Made by a program: the position numbers and the translations under genes. A DNA stretch of 64,000 bases from Skermania piniformis. GTDB taxonomy: Bacteria; Actinomycetota; Actinomycetes; Mycobacteriales; Mycobacteriaceae. A model generated the notes under the pieces. That model had not been told where the DNA came from. It made no database searches and saw only the letters and a list, made by a program, of their open reading frames with translations. Location of the stretch: assembly GCF_019285775.1 (NCBI RefSeq), contig NZ_CP079105.1, positions 3,294,603 through 3,358,602 on the forward strand. Direction: 5' to 3'. The stretch's first letter is position 1; each line of letters starts with the position of its first letter. Positions 44,111-52,816 of this stretch are shown here, in pieces.

Positions 44111-45093
44111 CGGATCGCATCCGCTCGGTTCGAGCTCGGCTGATGCAACGCGGCCCGCAAGGTGTCCTGGGCCAGCTTGATCGCGGCGGTGGCCGCGTGG
44201 GTGTGCGCCAGCGCGTGCAGCATCACGAAATCGTGGATGATCCCGCCTAACCGCACCTGCGTCACCGGGACGCCGGCCGCGCGCAGTTTCGCCGCGTAGG
44301 CCTCGCCTTCGTCGCGCAACACGTCGGCTTCCGCGGTGATGATCAACGCCGGCGGCAAGCCGGCCAGCTGCTCGGTCGACGCGCGGAGCGGCGAGGCGTA
44401 GATCTCGTCTCGCTGAGCGTCGTCGGCGGTGTACTGGTCCCAGAACCACTTCATCCCATCCCGAGCCAGGAAGTAGTGCTCGGCGAACTGGTGGTAGGAA
44501 CCGGTGTCGAAGTTCGCGTCGGTCACCGGGTAGAAGAGCACCTGCTGCGCAATCTGCACATCGCCGCGATCCTTGGCCATCAAGGTGAGCACCGCAGTCA
44601 TGTTCCCGCCCACCGAGTCCCCGGCTGCGGCAAACCGCGAGGCGTCCAGGCCCTTCTCCGCACCGTGCGCGACGACCCACTGCGCCGCCGCGTAGTTCTG
44701 CTCGATCGCCGTCGGGTACTTCGCCTCGGGCGCACGGTCGTACTCCGGGAACACGACCGCGGCGTTCGCTCCCACCGCGAGCTCGCGGACCAGTCGATCG
44801 TGCGATACCGCATCACCGAACACCCAGCCCGCACCATGGATGAAGAAGATGACCGGCAGCGTCCCGGTCGCGCCCGCCGGTTTGACGATCCGGACCGGTA
44901 CCGAGCCGGTCGGGCCACCGTCGACGGTGATCCACTCCTCGTCGATCTCCGGCTTGTCGATCTCACCGGACTGCACGTGATCGACCGCCGCCCGGCCTTC
45001 GGCCGGCGGCAGCTGGTAGAGGAACGGCGGAGTGTCGGTGTCGCGGGCAAACTGCGCTGCGGCGGGCTCCAACACCGGTTCGATCTCGGTCAT
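44107..45093 (-). CDS. Alpha/beta hydrolase, hormone-sensitive lipase family
   Basis: This 328-residue esterase/lipase has the oxyanion motif FIHGAGWVFGD (HGGGW variant, about 104-114), the nucleophile GDSVGGNM, Asp in TAEADVLRDEGEAYA and His in GGIIHDFVMLHAL. The FDTGSYHQFAEHYFLARDGMKWFWDQY cap resembles actinobacterial acetyl-hydrolases. It has no signal peptide. The ATG is at 45093. It is first gene of an operon with gabD2 and diverges from a TetR regulator over 206 bases that carry an inverted repeat. Confidence 0.9.
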   Translation of the reverse strand: MTEIEPVLEPAAAQFARDTDTPPFLYQLPPAEGRAAVDHVQSGEIDKPEIDEEWITVDGGPTGSVPVRIVKPAGATGTLPVIFFIHGAGWVFGDAVSHDRLVRELAVGANAAVVFPEYDRAPEAKYPTAIEQNYAAAQWVVAHGAEKGLDASRFAAAGDSVGGNMTAVLTLMAKDRGDVQIAQQVLFYPVTDANFDTGSYHQFAEHYFLARDGMKWFWDQYTADDAQRDEIYASPLRASTEQLAGLPPALIITAEADVLRDEGEAYAAKLRAAGVPVTQVRLGGIIHDFVMLHALAHTHAATAAIKLAQDTLRAALHQPSSNRADAIR

Positions 45094-45172
45094 CGTCACT
45101 GCTGCCTTTCGATCGGGTCGTCGATATCGTCCGCAGCGGTCGGGTCGGGACATTCGACCGTAATGTGTGCGG

Positions 45173-45192
45173 CGCTAACATATAGCTTAGCG
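45173..45192. promoter_or_regulatory. Inverted repeat between the esterase operon and its divergent TetR gene
   Basis: CGCTAA and TTAGCG arms around eight AT-rich bases (CATATAGC). It lies 80 bases before the esterase start, where the divergent promoters must be, and is the best operator candidate for the TetR at 45300. Confidence 0.5.
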
Positions 45193-45299
45193 AGATTCCC
45201 GAAGTGGCGTCAACGCAGGCCGAACCCTACGCTCAACTGGCGCAGGCCGTCATGCAGTGTAAAGTAAGCGGTGCAAACACACGCCGGAACGAGGAAACC

Positions 45300-45872
45300 A
45301 TGTCGACCAAACGCCCCTACCACCACGGCGACCTCCCGACCGCCCTGGTCCAGGCTGCGGTCGAACTGCTCGAGGAGGAGGGCGGCGCGACCGCACTCTC
45401 GCTGCGGGCCGCCGCGCGTAGAGCCGGAGTGTCGACCGCCGCTCCGTACCGGCATTTTCCCGACCGCAACGCGCTGCTGTCGGCCGTGGCCGCAGTCGGC
45501 TACCAGGAACTCGGCGCCGCACTGCTGGCCGCCAGCCCGGCACCGAGCACGCCCGACGACGTGGCCGACATCGCCGTGGCCTACGTGCGGTTCGCCCTGC
45601 AGCGGCCCGGCATGTTCGGCGCGATGTTCTCCGAGGGATGCGATGCCGGCAATCCGGACCGCGTGGCCGCGGTCACGGCAATCCACGACTACCTCGGCAG
45701 CATCGCCAAGCTGGTCGCGCCGGCAGCGGATCAGCAATCGATGGCGACCGCGATGTGGGCGTTGGTGCACGGCCTCGCCTTCCTGCACCTGGACGGCAAA
45801 CTGGACGCCTCGTCGCCCGCCGAGGTGGACAATCGGGTCCGGAGCGCGGTCGCCGCCGCCCTCGAACGGTGA
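45300..45872 (+). CDS. TetR family regulator (WHG-type C-terminal domain)
   Basis: This is a 190-residue repressor-type protein. The helix-turn-helix is at about 15-50 (ALSLRAAARRAGVSTAAPYRHFPDRNALLSAVAAVG). The C-terminal domain (FALQRPGMFGAMFSEGCDAGNPD and MWALVHGLAFLHLDGKL) has the WxxVHG pattern of the TetR_C_33/WHG group. The ATG at 45300 is preceded by GAGGAAA. It is divergent from the esterase-gabD2 operon and probably represses it. The DJ-1 gene follows on the same strand but has its own promoter. Confidence 0.92.
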   Translation: MSTKRPYHHGDLPTALVQAAVELLEEEGGATALSLRAAARRAGVSTAAPYRHFPDRNALLSAVAAVGYQELGAALLAASPAPSTPDDVADIAVAYVRFALQRPGMFGAMFSEGCDAGNPDRVAAVTAIHDYLGSIAKLVAPAADQQSMATAMWALVHGLAFLHLDGKLDASSPAEVDNRVRSAVAAALER

Positions 45873-45909
45873 CGGTCCGGGTCTGCCGCACCGGCACCCG
45901 ACCGTAGTG

Positions 45910-45938
45910 TTGACAGCGTTTACATAGGCCTCTAGTCT
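45910..45938 (+). promoter_or_regulatory. Consensus-like sigma-70 type promoter for the DJ-1 gene
   Basis: TTGACA (45910-45915) and TAGTCT (45933-45938) with the ideal 17-base spacer, about 42 bases before the ATG. Confidence 0.65.
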
Positions 45939-45979
45939 GGCGGTCGTCGACCGCAATCCAGCAGCGAGGACGCTCACCG

Positions 45980-46672
45980 ATGACCAAGCGCATTCTGCAC
46001 GTTGTCACCAACGTCGCCCATTACGACGACCCGGATCACCCGACCGGGCTGTGGTTGTCCGAGCTGACCCACGCCTATCACGTCTTCGAGGAACAGGGCT
46101 ACGAACAGCGCATCGTCAGTCCGAAGGGCGGGTTGTCCCCGCTGGAGCCGCGGTCGCTGAAGTTCCCCAACTACGACCGCACCGCCAAGGCCTGGCACGC
46201 CGATCCGGCCCGGATGGCGCTACTGGCCGACACCGCCGCCCCGGCGGACATCGATTCGGCGGACTACGACGCGATCTACTTCACCGGCGGACATGCGGTG
46301 ATGTACGACTTCCCGGACAGCGAGCCGCTACAGCGGATCTCCCGGGAGATGTTCGAGCGGGGCGCTATCGTCTCCTCGGTCTGTCACGGCTACTGCGGCC
46401 TGCTCAACACCAAGCTCTCCGACGGTAGCCTGCTGGTCGCCGGACGCAAGCTCACCGGGTTCGCCTGGCAGGAGGAAGTCGTCGCCCGGGTGGACAAGCT
46501 GGTGCCGTACAACGCCGAAGAGGAGATGAAGAAGCGCGGCGCGCTGTACGAGAAGGCGCTGATTCCGTTCGTGCCGTACGTCGTGGTCGACGGCAACCTG
46601 GTGACCGGTCAGAACCCGCCGTCGGCAAAGGCGACCGCGAAGGCGATCGTCGCCGAGTTCGCCAAGTCCTGA
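45980..46672 (+). CDS. DJ-1/PfpI family protein (Hsp31-like)
   Basis: This is a 230-residue class I glutamine-amidotransferase-like fold protein. It has DAIYFTGGHAVMYDFPD (about 96-112) and the nucleophile elbow SSVCHGYCGLL with the Cys-His pair of DJ-1/Hsp31 proteins, some of which remove glyoxals or act as chaperones. The substrate is unproven. The N-terminal VVTNVAHYDDPDHPTGLWLSEL, with its Glu, matches the Hsp31-like branch. It has a strong TTGACA/TAGTCT promoter and is monocistronic; the GMC fragment follows it. Confidence 0.88.
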   Translation: MTKRILHVVTNVAHYDDPDHPTGLWLSELTHAYHVFEEQGYEQRIVSPKGGLSPLEPRSLKFPNYDRTAKAWHADPARMALLADTAAPADIDSADYDAIYFTGGHAVMYDFPDSEPLQRISREMFERGAIVSSVCHGYCGLLNTKLSDGSLLVAGRKLTGFAWQEEVVARVDKLVPYNAEEEMKKRGALYEKALIPFVPYVVVDGNLVTGQNPPSAKATAKAIVAEFAKS

Positions 46673-46701
46673 TCCCCGCTCGATCGATAGTCAGGACGCG
46701 C

Positions 46702-46848
46702 GCGTACCCCGAGACCTCGGCCGGCCCGGAGATCGACGTCCTGCTATCGCACGGCCTCGGCGGCACCTCGCTGGTGAACGTCAACGTCGCGATCCGGCCC
46801 GACCGCGAGGTGTTCGCCCCATCCTGGCCGGCACCGTTCCGCCGCGGC
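46702..46848 (+). pseudogene. Remnant of a GMC oxidoreductase (cholesterol-oxidase-like) gene
   Basis: A plus-strand frame with no start encodes ...PEIDVLLSHGLGGTSLVNVNV followed by AIRPDREVFAPSWP. HGLGGTSLxNxNVAxRPDxxVF is the hallmark FAD-contact stretch of GMC-type oxidoreductases of about 500 residues. Only about 45 residues survive. There is no FAD Rossmann start upstream and the frame runs into antisense msrA. It is a deletion relic left between the DJ-1 and msrA genes. Confidence 0.65.
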
Positions 46849-46862
46849 CGCGGCCGCGGTGA

Positions 46863-47390
46863 TCAGCCGGCGGTGTCCCGCACCGGGAGCCGCCAGTCCG
46901 GCCGGACCCAATGGCAGGTGTAGCCGTTCGGGTATCGCTGCAGGTAGTCCTGGTGCTCCGGTTCGGCCTCCCAGAAGTCACCGGCCGGCTCCACCTCGGT
47001 GACCACCGCGCCGGGCCACAGCCCCGACGCCTCGACGTCGGCGATCGTGTCGCGGGCGATCCGGTCCTGCTCGTCCGAGGTGGTGTAGATCGCCGACCGG
47101 TAGCTACGGCCGACATCGTTACCTTGCCGGTTCTTCGTGGTCGGGTCGTGAATCTGGAAGAAGAACTCCAGTAGCTGCCGATAGCCGATCACGTCCGGAT
47201 CGAACACGACTTCCACCGCCTCGGCATGGTCCCCGTGGCGCCGATAGGTGGCGTTCGGCGTCGAGTCGTCGCCGGAGTAGCCGACCCGGGTGCTGATGAT
47301 CCCCGGTCGGCGCCGCAGCAACTCCTGCGCACCCCAGAAGCAACCGCCCGCCAACACGGCGCGTTCGGTCGTCGCCGATTCGGTGGTCAC
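46863..47390 (-). CDS. msrA: Peptide-methionine (S)-S-oxide reductase
   Basis: It repairs the S-epimer of methionine sulfoxide with thioredoxin. The 175-residue protein has the catalytic Cys17 in [13 protein letters not shown], the RVGYSGDD and [20 protein letters not shown] segments, [23 protein letters not shown] and [12 protein letters not shown]. The recycling Cys found near the C-terminus of some MsrA proteins is not obvious apart from Cys in GYTCHWV. The GTG start at 47390 overlaps the msrB stop (GTGA), so both enzymes are made together. Confidence 0.95.
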   Translation of the reverse strand: MTTESATTERAVLAGGCFWGAQELLRRRPGIISTRVGYSGDDSTPNATYRRHGDHAEAVEVVFDPDVIGYRQLLEFFFQIHDPTTKNRQGNDVGRSYRSAIYTTSDEQDRIARDTIADVEASGLWPGAVVTEVEPAGDFWEAEPEHQDYLQRYPNGYTCHWVRPDWRLPVRDTAG

Positions 47391-47842
47391 TTGGCCTCCT
47401 CGTCGAAGAGCGGGCTGAACTTCCCGTAGCCGGCGGCATCGAGCTCGGCCGCCGGGACGAACCGCAACGACGCCGAGTTGATGCAGTACCGCAGTCCCCC
47501 CTGAGCCCGCGGCCCGTCGGGGAAGACATGGCCCAGATGGCTGTCGCCGTGCGCGGACCGCACCTCGGTGCGCACCATGCCGTGACTGCGGTCGCGCACT
47601 TCGACGATGTTCGCCGCATCCAGGGGAATCGTGAAGCTCGGCCAACCCGATCCGCTGTCGTATTTGTGCACCGAGGCGAACAACGGCTCACCGGAGACGA
47701 CATCGACATAGATGCCCGGTTCCTTGTTGTCCCAGAACTCGTTACGGAACGCCGGCTCGGTCCCGCACTGCTGTGTGACCCGATACTGCTCGGGCGTAAG
47801 CCCGGCGAGTGCCGTGGCATCCTTGCTGAACGGTCCTGTCAT
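47387..47842 (-). CDS. msrB: Peptide-methionine (R)-S-oxide reductase, zinc-free type
   Basis: It repairs the R-epimer of methionine sulfoxide. The 151-residue protein has [22 protein letters not shown] and the catalytic Cys120 in [11 protein letters not shown]. The four structural zinc cysteines of E. coli-type MsrB are absent: the first pair reads VDVVSG and the second RSAHGD. Cys26 (QQCGTEP) may act as a resolving residue. The ATG is at 47842. It is the first gene of the msrBA operon. Confidence 0.95.
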   Translation of the reverse strand: MTGPFSKDATALAGLTPEQYRVTQQCGTEPAFRNEFWDNKEPGIYVDVVSGEPLFASVHKYDSGSGWPSFTIPLDAANIVEVRDRSHGMVRTEVRSAHGDSHLGHVFPDGPRAQGGLRYCINSASLRFVPAAELDAAGYGKFSPLFDEEAK

Positions 47843-48028
47843 CCGGTCCTCCCAGGTCGTTCGAAATCGGCCGGGCGGCCATCGTCGCGCACCCGGCTCT
47901 GTTGTCAACAGTCCCACAATCGCCACGATTCCCGGTGTCGGGGCGGTGTCGACCGTTCGACGGATAGAGCGGCGGCAGCTCGATCGATACAATCGACGCC
48001 GGTCTATCCGGAGCAACCAGGAAATCCG

Positions 48029-48964
48029 ATGAACCTCACCGACGATCAGCTCGACCGCGCGACCGGGGTGCTGCTGGCCACGGCAGCCGGCGACGCACTC
48101 GGCGCGGGTTACGAGTTCACCTATCCGACCGCCGCGACCACCATCGACATGGTCGGCGGCGGTCCGTTCGGCTGGGCCCCCGGCGAATGGACCGACGACA
48201 CGTCGATGGCCATCGCGATCGCCCTGGCCGCCGACGAGACCGGTGACCTGACCGGCACCGCCGGGCAGGACGCGATCGCCCGGCGTTTCGTGGCGTGGTA
48301 CGACTCGCGCCCGCCGGACATCGGCAACCAGACGGCGTCGGTGCTCTCCCACCGCTCCCCGACCGGCGCCGCGATGACCGCGGTCTCGGCCGGCCTGCGC
48401 GGCCGCACCGGCGGTAACGGGTCGCTCATGCGAACCGCGCCGGTCGCGTTATCGCATCTCGACGATGCCGATGCCGCCGTCGCCGCAGCTGCCGCGGTCA
48501 GTCGGCTCACGCACAGCGACGAGCGCGCGGTGCAGGCGTGTGAGCTGTGGACCACGGCAATCCGGCACGCTGTCCTCCACGCCAACCTGGACGGAATCGA
48601 CCACTACCTCGATCGCGCCCCGGCCGACGTCTCCGGCTACTGGCGACCGCTGCTCGAGCAAGCCGAAACCGGCTCACCCGAACAGTTTTCGAACAACGGT
48701 TGGGTCGTGCACGCGCTGATGACCGCATGGTGGGCGATCGCCGGCACCGCATCGAGCGGACCGCAGCAGCTGCCGGCAGCGCTGGAGCTGTGCGTGCGCG
48801 CCGGCAACGACACCGACACCACCGCGGCGATCGCCGGCGGGTTGCTCGGCGCCCGCTGGGGCGCGACTGCGGTGCCGCAGCGGTGGCGGGCCATCCTGCA
48901 CGGCTACCCCGGGTTGGACGCCGACGGGCTGGTCGCCCTGGCCGAGCGGATCGCCACCGCCTGA
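48029..48964 (+). CDS. ADP-ribosylglycohydrolase family protein
   Basis: This is a 311-residue protein of the DraG/ARH family that removes ADP-ribose from proteins or small molecules. The metal ligands are visible: [10 protein letters not shown] near the start, [12 protein letters not shown] (about 50-61), [14 protein letters not shown] and [17 protein letters not shown] near the C-terminus, a complete di-magnesium site. No nitrogenase or DraT gene is nearby, so the target is unknown. AGGAAA precedes the ATG. It stands alone between msrBA and the DUF305 gene. Confidence 0.9.
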   Translation: MNLTDDQLDRATGVLLATAAGDALGAGYEFTYPTAATTIDMVGGGPFGWAPGEWTDDTSMAIAIALAADETGDLTGTAGQDAIARRFVAWYDSRPPDIGNQTASVLSHRSPTGAAMTAVSAGLRGRTGGNGSLMRTAPVALSHLDDADAAVAAAAAVSRLTHSDERAVQACELWTTAIRHAVLHANLDGIDHYLDRAPADVSGYWRPLLEQAETGSPEQFSNNGWVVHALMTAWWAIAGTASSGPQQLPAALELCVRAGNDTDTTAAIAGGLLGARWGATAVPQRWRAILHGYPGLDADGLVALAERIATA

Positions 48965-48988
48965 CGATCCGGCGTCGCGGCGGAACCG

Positions 48989-49612
48989 CTACGGATACGT
49001 CAGCGGTTGTGCCCCGCGGACCGCCAGCATCGCCAGCATCACGCCGATCTCGTTGCCCTGATCGGCGACCATGCCGCGGGCGACGTTTCGAATCGGCTCG
49101 ATGTCCACGCCCGCGACCGCCGCGCGGGCCATCTCGATGCCGCCGCGGTGGTGCCGGATCATCAACTGCAGGAAGCGGATCTCGGCATCGGTACCGCGGG
49201 CATCCGCCAACGCCGCGATGTCGTCGGTGCTGGCCATCCCCGGCATCGACGCGCCCATCTCGTGCTCGGCGCCGCCGTGCATCCACCGCATCTGTTCGGC
49301 ACCGACCGCGGGCTCCCCGGTCAACGACAACCAGCCGCGCATCGTGGCGATCTCGGCGCTCTGCGATACCGCCATCCGATCGGCCAACCCACGCAGCACC
49401 GGATCGCAGTCCCGAGTCAGCGCCGCGGTCAGGCGCAACGCCTGCTCGTGATGCACCGACATGTCCTGGGCGAAGCCGACATCGATGTCGGACAACCGGA
49501 TCCCGTCGGCATCGGGTGCCCGCAGGGTCTGCAACCACATCCCGGCGAGCAGCCCGAGCGCCGCGGCCAGCAGCAGCAGCGGTGCCCGGCGGACCGCCGC
49601 CGACCGCGCCAC
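48989..49612 (-). CDS. DUF305 family protein, membrane-anchored
   Basis: This 207-residue protein has an N-terminal signal-anchor (APLLLLAAALGLLAGMWL, about 11-28) and a helical DUF305 domain with two His/Met-rich motifs: FAQDMSVHHEQAL and FLQLMIRHHRGGIEMARA. In between is MRWMHGGAEHEMGASMPGM, rich in Met and His, suggestive of copper binding. The family is ferritin-like in fold and often linked to metal resistance; function is not proven. The GTG at 49612 is chosen; a TTG at 49627 would overlap the preceding gene. It follows the LVIVD gene by four bases, so they form an operon. Confidence 0.85.
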   Translation of the reverse strand: MARSAAVRRAPLLLLAAALGLLAGMWLQTLRAPDADGIRLSDIDVGFAQDMSVHHEQALRLTAALTRDCDPVLRGLADRMAVSQSAEIATMRGWLSLTGEPAVGAEQMRWMHGGAEHEMGASMPGMASTDDIAALADARGTDAEIRFLQLMIRHHRGGIEMARAAVAGVDIEPIRNVARGMVADQGNEIGVMLAMLAVRGAQPLTYP

Positions 49613-49616
49613 CGAA

Positions 49617-51173
49617 CTACGAACCAATGGTCGAATCCTGGTCGGCCGGTGGCTGATACACCCCGTTGTCGAGTTGCAGCGCCAGGAAACCGTTGTCGTT
49701 GCAGGTGGTCCAGATCTGACTACCGTGGAAGTTGGGCGGCGCCGAGCACCAATCCGTCGACAGGTCGCCGAGCGCGACCTGGCCGGTCCGCGGTCCGAGC
49801 GCTTGTGCCGGGTCGAACTTCCCGGCGCCGATCGCTTGGACCATCGGCAGGAAGTCGAACAACGGGACACCGGCGATCGACGCCACCGCGTGCGCCGAAT
49901 TGGTCAGCTGCAGATTCTTCCCGGTCTGTGCCGGCGGGTTGTAGTACGCGATCTCGTGGATGTTCGCCGGATCGCGAATGTCGAACACCCGGATTCCGGC
50001 GGAGAACCACGAACAGGCGAGCGCGGTCGGGTCGGCCGGCCGGTCCACCGTGCAGTAGTGCGCCTCGTAGGCGAAAACCGAGCCGCCGGAGGCAGATCGG
50101 ATGTTGCTGTCGATATTCTCCGGCAGGTTGACCTCCAGCTTGATCTTCTGCACGACCCGAGCTCGGGTCGGATCGGCGACATCGAACAGCTTCACCCCGC
50201 CGGAGCCTGCCTCGTCGACCGTGTAGAAGAACGGCTTTCCGGCATACGTGACCGGAATGCTGTGCTGATTGAAGTGTCCGTCGGTCCACAGATAGGTGGA
50301 CAGCTGCGGCACAACCGGATTCGGATCGCGGCGCTGGATCGCGCTGATGTCGAAGATCGACAACCCGCCGATGTTCGACAGGTACATCTGATTGCCGTCC
50401 GGGGTGATGCCGAAGCCGTGCCCGGACAGCCCGTGCAGGCCCTGCCAGATCACCCGCGGCCGGCTCGGGTCACGCACATCGATCGCCGAGACGAAGCCCG
50501 GCGCGACGCCACTCGCCCAGTAGGTGTTCCCGTCCGGGGAGAATCCGCCCTCGTGCGACAGGATCGGCAGCGGTTGCAGCGGATCGGTGCCCGGCCCCGG
50601 GTTGAGCAGCCGCGGATGGGCGCAGTCGGAGATGTCGTAGATCGAGAAATATCCCACGCCCTGCACCGCCGGCACCGAGGTGGCGGCGAGCAACTTGCGC
50701 GCCTTGTTCACCTTGAGCGTCTCCCAGGTGCCGGTCACCATCGCCGGCTCGGTGAGCGACGCGGTCGGCACCGGATTGCGCGGGTCGGACACGTCGAGCA
50801 CCTGCACGCCGGGGGAGGGTGCAAGAAAGTTGCCGGGGAACAGGGTGCCGGTGTACGAGCAGTGGTCGTAGGTGGCCGATACGATCGCGCCGCCCCGCTC
50901 CTGGTGGCCACCGAGCAGCGACATGTTGCAGCGGTAACCGGCCGTGCTGCGCCCACTCAACCGATCCTCGGCCGGAACATCCCCCTGCAGACCGGATTCC
51001 GGCAGCGACCCGGGTCCGCAGTCGGCCCGGCCGACGGCGGTGGTGCCGACTTCGAAGGAGGTGAACGTTTCCGCAGCGGTAGCCGGTGGAACTCCGGCGA
51101 ACAAGAGCAATCCGGCGAGCACGACCAGAACGTGACCGGCGCGGGTGGTGAACCCGGTATGGGTGACGGACAT
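49617..51173 (-). CDS. Secreted LVIVD beta-propeller protein
   Basis: This is a 518-residue exported protein with a signal peptide (VLVVLAGLLLFAGVPPATA, about 15-33) and many LVIVD-type blades (VQVLDVSDPRNPVP, FSIYDISD, SAIDVRDPSRPRVI, LSIFDISAIQ, VKLFDVADPTRARVV, IRVFDIRDPANIHEI), forming a beta-propeller. Several paired cysteines (CGP, CNM, CSY, CTV, CSW, CSAPP, CND) suggest disulfides. Its role is unknown; LVIVD proteins are often next to DUF305 genes in actinobacteria, as here, so they may act together at the cell surface, perhaps in metal handling. The ATG is at 51173. Confidence 0.88.
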   Translation of the reverse strand: MSVTHTGFTTRAGHVLVVLAGLLLFAGVPPATAAETFTSFEVGTTAVGRADCGPGSLPESGLQGDVPAEDRLSGRSTAGYRCNMSLLGGHQERGGAIVSATYDHCSYTGTLFPGNFLAPSPGVQVLDVSDPRNPVPTASLTEPAMVTGTWETLKVNKARKLLAATSVPAVQGVGYFSIYDISDCAHPRLLNPGPGTDPLQPLPILSHEGGFSPDGNTYWASGVAPGFVSAIDVRDPSRPRVIWQGLHGLSGHGFGITPDGNQMYLSNIGGLSIFDISAIQRRDPNPVVPQLSTYLWTDGHFNQHSIPVTYAGKPFFYTVDEAGSGGVKLFDVADPTRARVVQKIKLEVNLPENIDSNIRSASGGSVFAYEAHYCTVDRPADPTALACSWFSAGIRVFDIRDPANIHEIAYYNPPAQTGKNLQLTNSAHAVASIAGVPLFDFLPMVQAIGAGKFDPAQALGPRTGQVALGDLSTDWCSAPPNFHGSQIWTTCNDNGFLALQLDNGVYQPPADQDSTIGS

Positions 51174-51261
51174 TGCACACACATCCCCACGCCGCACTCC
51201 GATGAGCGGCGACGCTCAGTCTACGCCGAGCGCCGCCGCCGGTCGGGTCGGATTCGGGAAC

Positions 51262-51939
51262 TCAGGTGAGCCGGATCAGCCCGTAGTCGAAGGCATGCCG
51301 TCGGTACACCACCGACGGCCGGTCGGACTCGCTGTCATGGAACAGGAAGAAGTCGTGGCCGACCAATTCCATCTGGTAGAGCGCGTCGTCGACGGTCATC
51401 GGCACTGCCGAATGCACTTTCTTGCGCACGATCCGGCCGGGCCCGGCCTCGGGCCACTCGGACTCGTCCGGCTCGACCGCCGCGGCCTGGGCCTCCGCCG
51501 CCTCGAACTGGATCAACGCGGCGGTCGCCTGCGCGACCGACACCGGTGTCTTTTCCCCATGGTGGACCCGCCGACGATCCTTGTGCCGACGCAACCGGCT
51601 CTCCAGCTTTGCGGTCGCCGATTCCAGCGCCGCGTAAAAGCTGTCTGCACACGCCTCGGCTCGTACTACCGGACCTCGTCCGCGCGCGGTGATCTCCACT
51701 CGCTGGCAGCGGTCACGTTGTCGCCGGTTGCGTTCGTGGAACAACTCGACATCGAACAGATAGACCGCCGGGTCGAAGCGTTCCAGGCGATAGAGCTTTT
51801 CGGCGACGTAGGTTCGGAAATGTTCTGGCACTTCGACATTACGACCCTTGACCACGATCTCTGCGTGCTGGGTTTCGCTGTCTGCCAAGGATTCGCCGGT
51901 GCTTTCGTCGAACACCGAGAATGGAGAAAAAGTTGTCAC
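51262..51939 (-). CDS. hpf: Ribosome hibernation-promoting factor, long form
   Basis: It binds the 30S subunit in stationary phase and pairs ribosomes into inactive 100S dimers. The 225-residue protein has an N-terminal S30AE domain (IVVKGRNVEVPEHFRTYVAEKL, then FHERNRRQRDRCQRVEIT and ADSFYAALESATAKLESRL). The C-terminal dimerisation domain contains SAVPMTVDDALYQMELVGHDFFLF and ends VYRRHAFDYGLIRLT. The GTG at 51939 is chosen: GGGAGGT lies four to ten bases upstream and the homologue Rv3241c holds this place. It is downstream of comF with 170 bases between. Confidence 0.95.
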   Translation of the reverse strand: MTTFSPFSVFDESTGESLADSETQHAEIVVKGRNVEVPEHFRTYVAEKLYRLERFDPAVYLFDVELFHERNRRQRDRCQRVEITARGRGPVVRAEACADSFYAALESATAKLESRLRRHKDRRRVHHGEKTPVSVAQATAALIQFEAAEAQAAAVEPDESEWPEAGPGRIVRKKVHSAVPMTVDDALYQMELVGHDFFLFHDSESDRPSVVYRRHAFDYGLIRLT

Positions 51940-52109
51940 GGTACCTCCCGTATTTCGGGTCCGCCGCACCCTCGTCGGCGCGGCGTCTCGTATGGAATGC
52001 GCCGAAAGGGCCGATCCGCCCGGCGCCAGGTGCGAGAGCATCACCTCCTGCCGAATTTCATCGGGTGTGGAGCCGACGGTAGTCGGTCAACCCCGCCGCC
52101 GCCATCCGT

Positions 52110-52778
52110 TCAGGCATTTGTCGGCCTACTCGCAGCACAGATCGCCAGGACCGCGGTCACCGGGGTGCCGGACCGGCGGAGCACCCGAATCGACTCCGCC
52201 GCGGTCGCCCCGGTGGTGAGCACGTCGTCGACGAGCACCACATTCGCGGCGGGTGGTATCGGCACCGGCCGCCGGATCACCCGGCCGGCCAGATTGGCTT
52301 CCCGTTGCGCTGCCGACAGGCCGACCGAATCCCGGGTTGTCCACCCGGCTCGCAGCGCGACCGCCGGCGCGGCCCGCCGGGTGTGCCGGGCCGCGACCGC
52401 AGCCATCCGAGCGACCGGGTCGCCGCCGCGTTGCCGGGCCGCCCGCCGCCGGGTCGGCGCGGGCACCAGCACCAGCGGCGCGAGTTCCGGTGGATCGAGC
52501 TCACCGGCCTCGCGGAGCGCGGCCAGCCCGGCGGCCAGGGCCCGCCCGAGCGGCTCGGCCAGATCTCGCCGGCCACGTTCCTTGGCAGCGAGGACGGCCT
52601 GCCGGCGCGGGCCGGAGTATCCGCCGAGCGCCCAACACGGCGCCGCCGGGCCGGACCGGGCCGGCACGCGCACCGGGCCGCCGGCGAGCGTAACCGCACA
52701 GGCCGGGCACCACCCCGAACCGGCTGCGCCACAGCCGGCGCAGTCCAGCGGCAGGATCAGATCCAGCAAGGTCCACAT
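52110..52778 (-). CDS. comF: ComF family phosphoribosyltransferase
   Basis: This 222-residue protein has an N-terminal zinc ribbon (CAGC...CPAC, about 14-27) and a C-terminal PRTase domain with the PRPP loop VVLVDDVLTTGATAAE (about 182-197). ComF proteins help DNA uptake in competent bacteria, but in Mycobacteriales (Rv3242c) the role is unknown. It lies 38 bases downstream of lpqB on the same strand and is probably part of the mtrAB-lpqB transcript. Confidence 0.9.
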   Translation of the reverse strand: MWTLLDLILPLDCAGCGAAGSGWCPACAVTLAGGPVRVPARSGPAAPCWALGGYSGPRRQAVLAAKERGRRDLAEPLGRALAAGLAALREAGELDPPELAPLVLVPAPTRRRAARQRGGDPVARMAAVAARHTRRAAPAVALRAGWTTRDSVGLSAAQREANLAGRVIRRPVPIPPAANVVLVDDVLTTGATAAESIRVLRRSGTPVTAVLAICAASRPTNA

Positions 52779-52816
52779 GCCGGTCAGTGTGCGTCTCGGT
52801 ACCGACAGCGCAGCGA

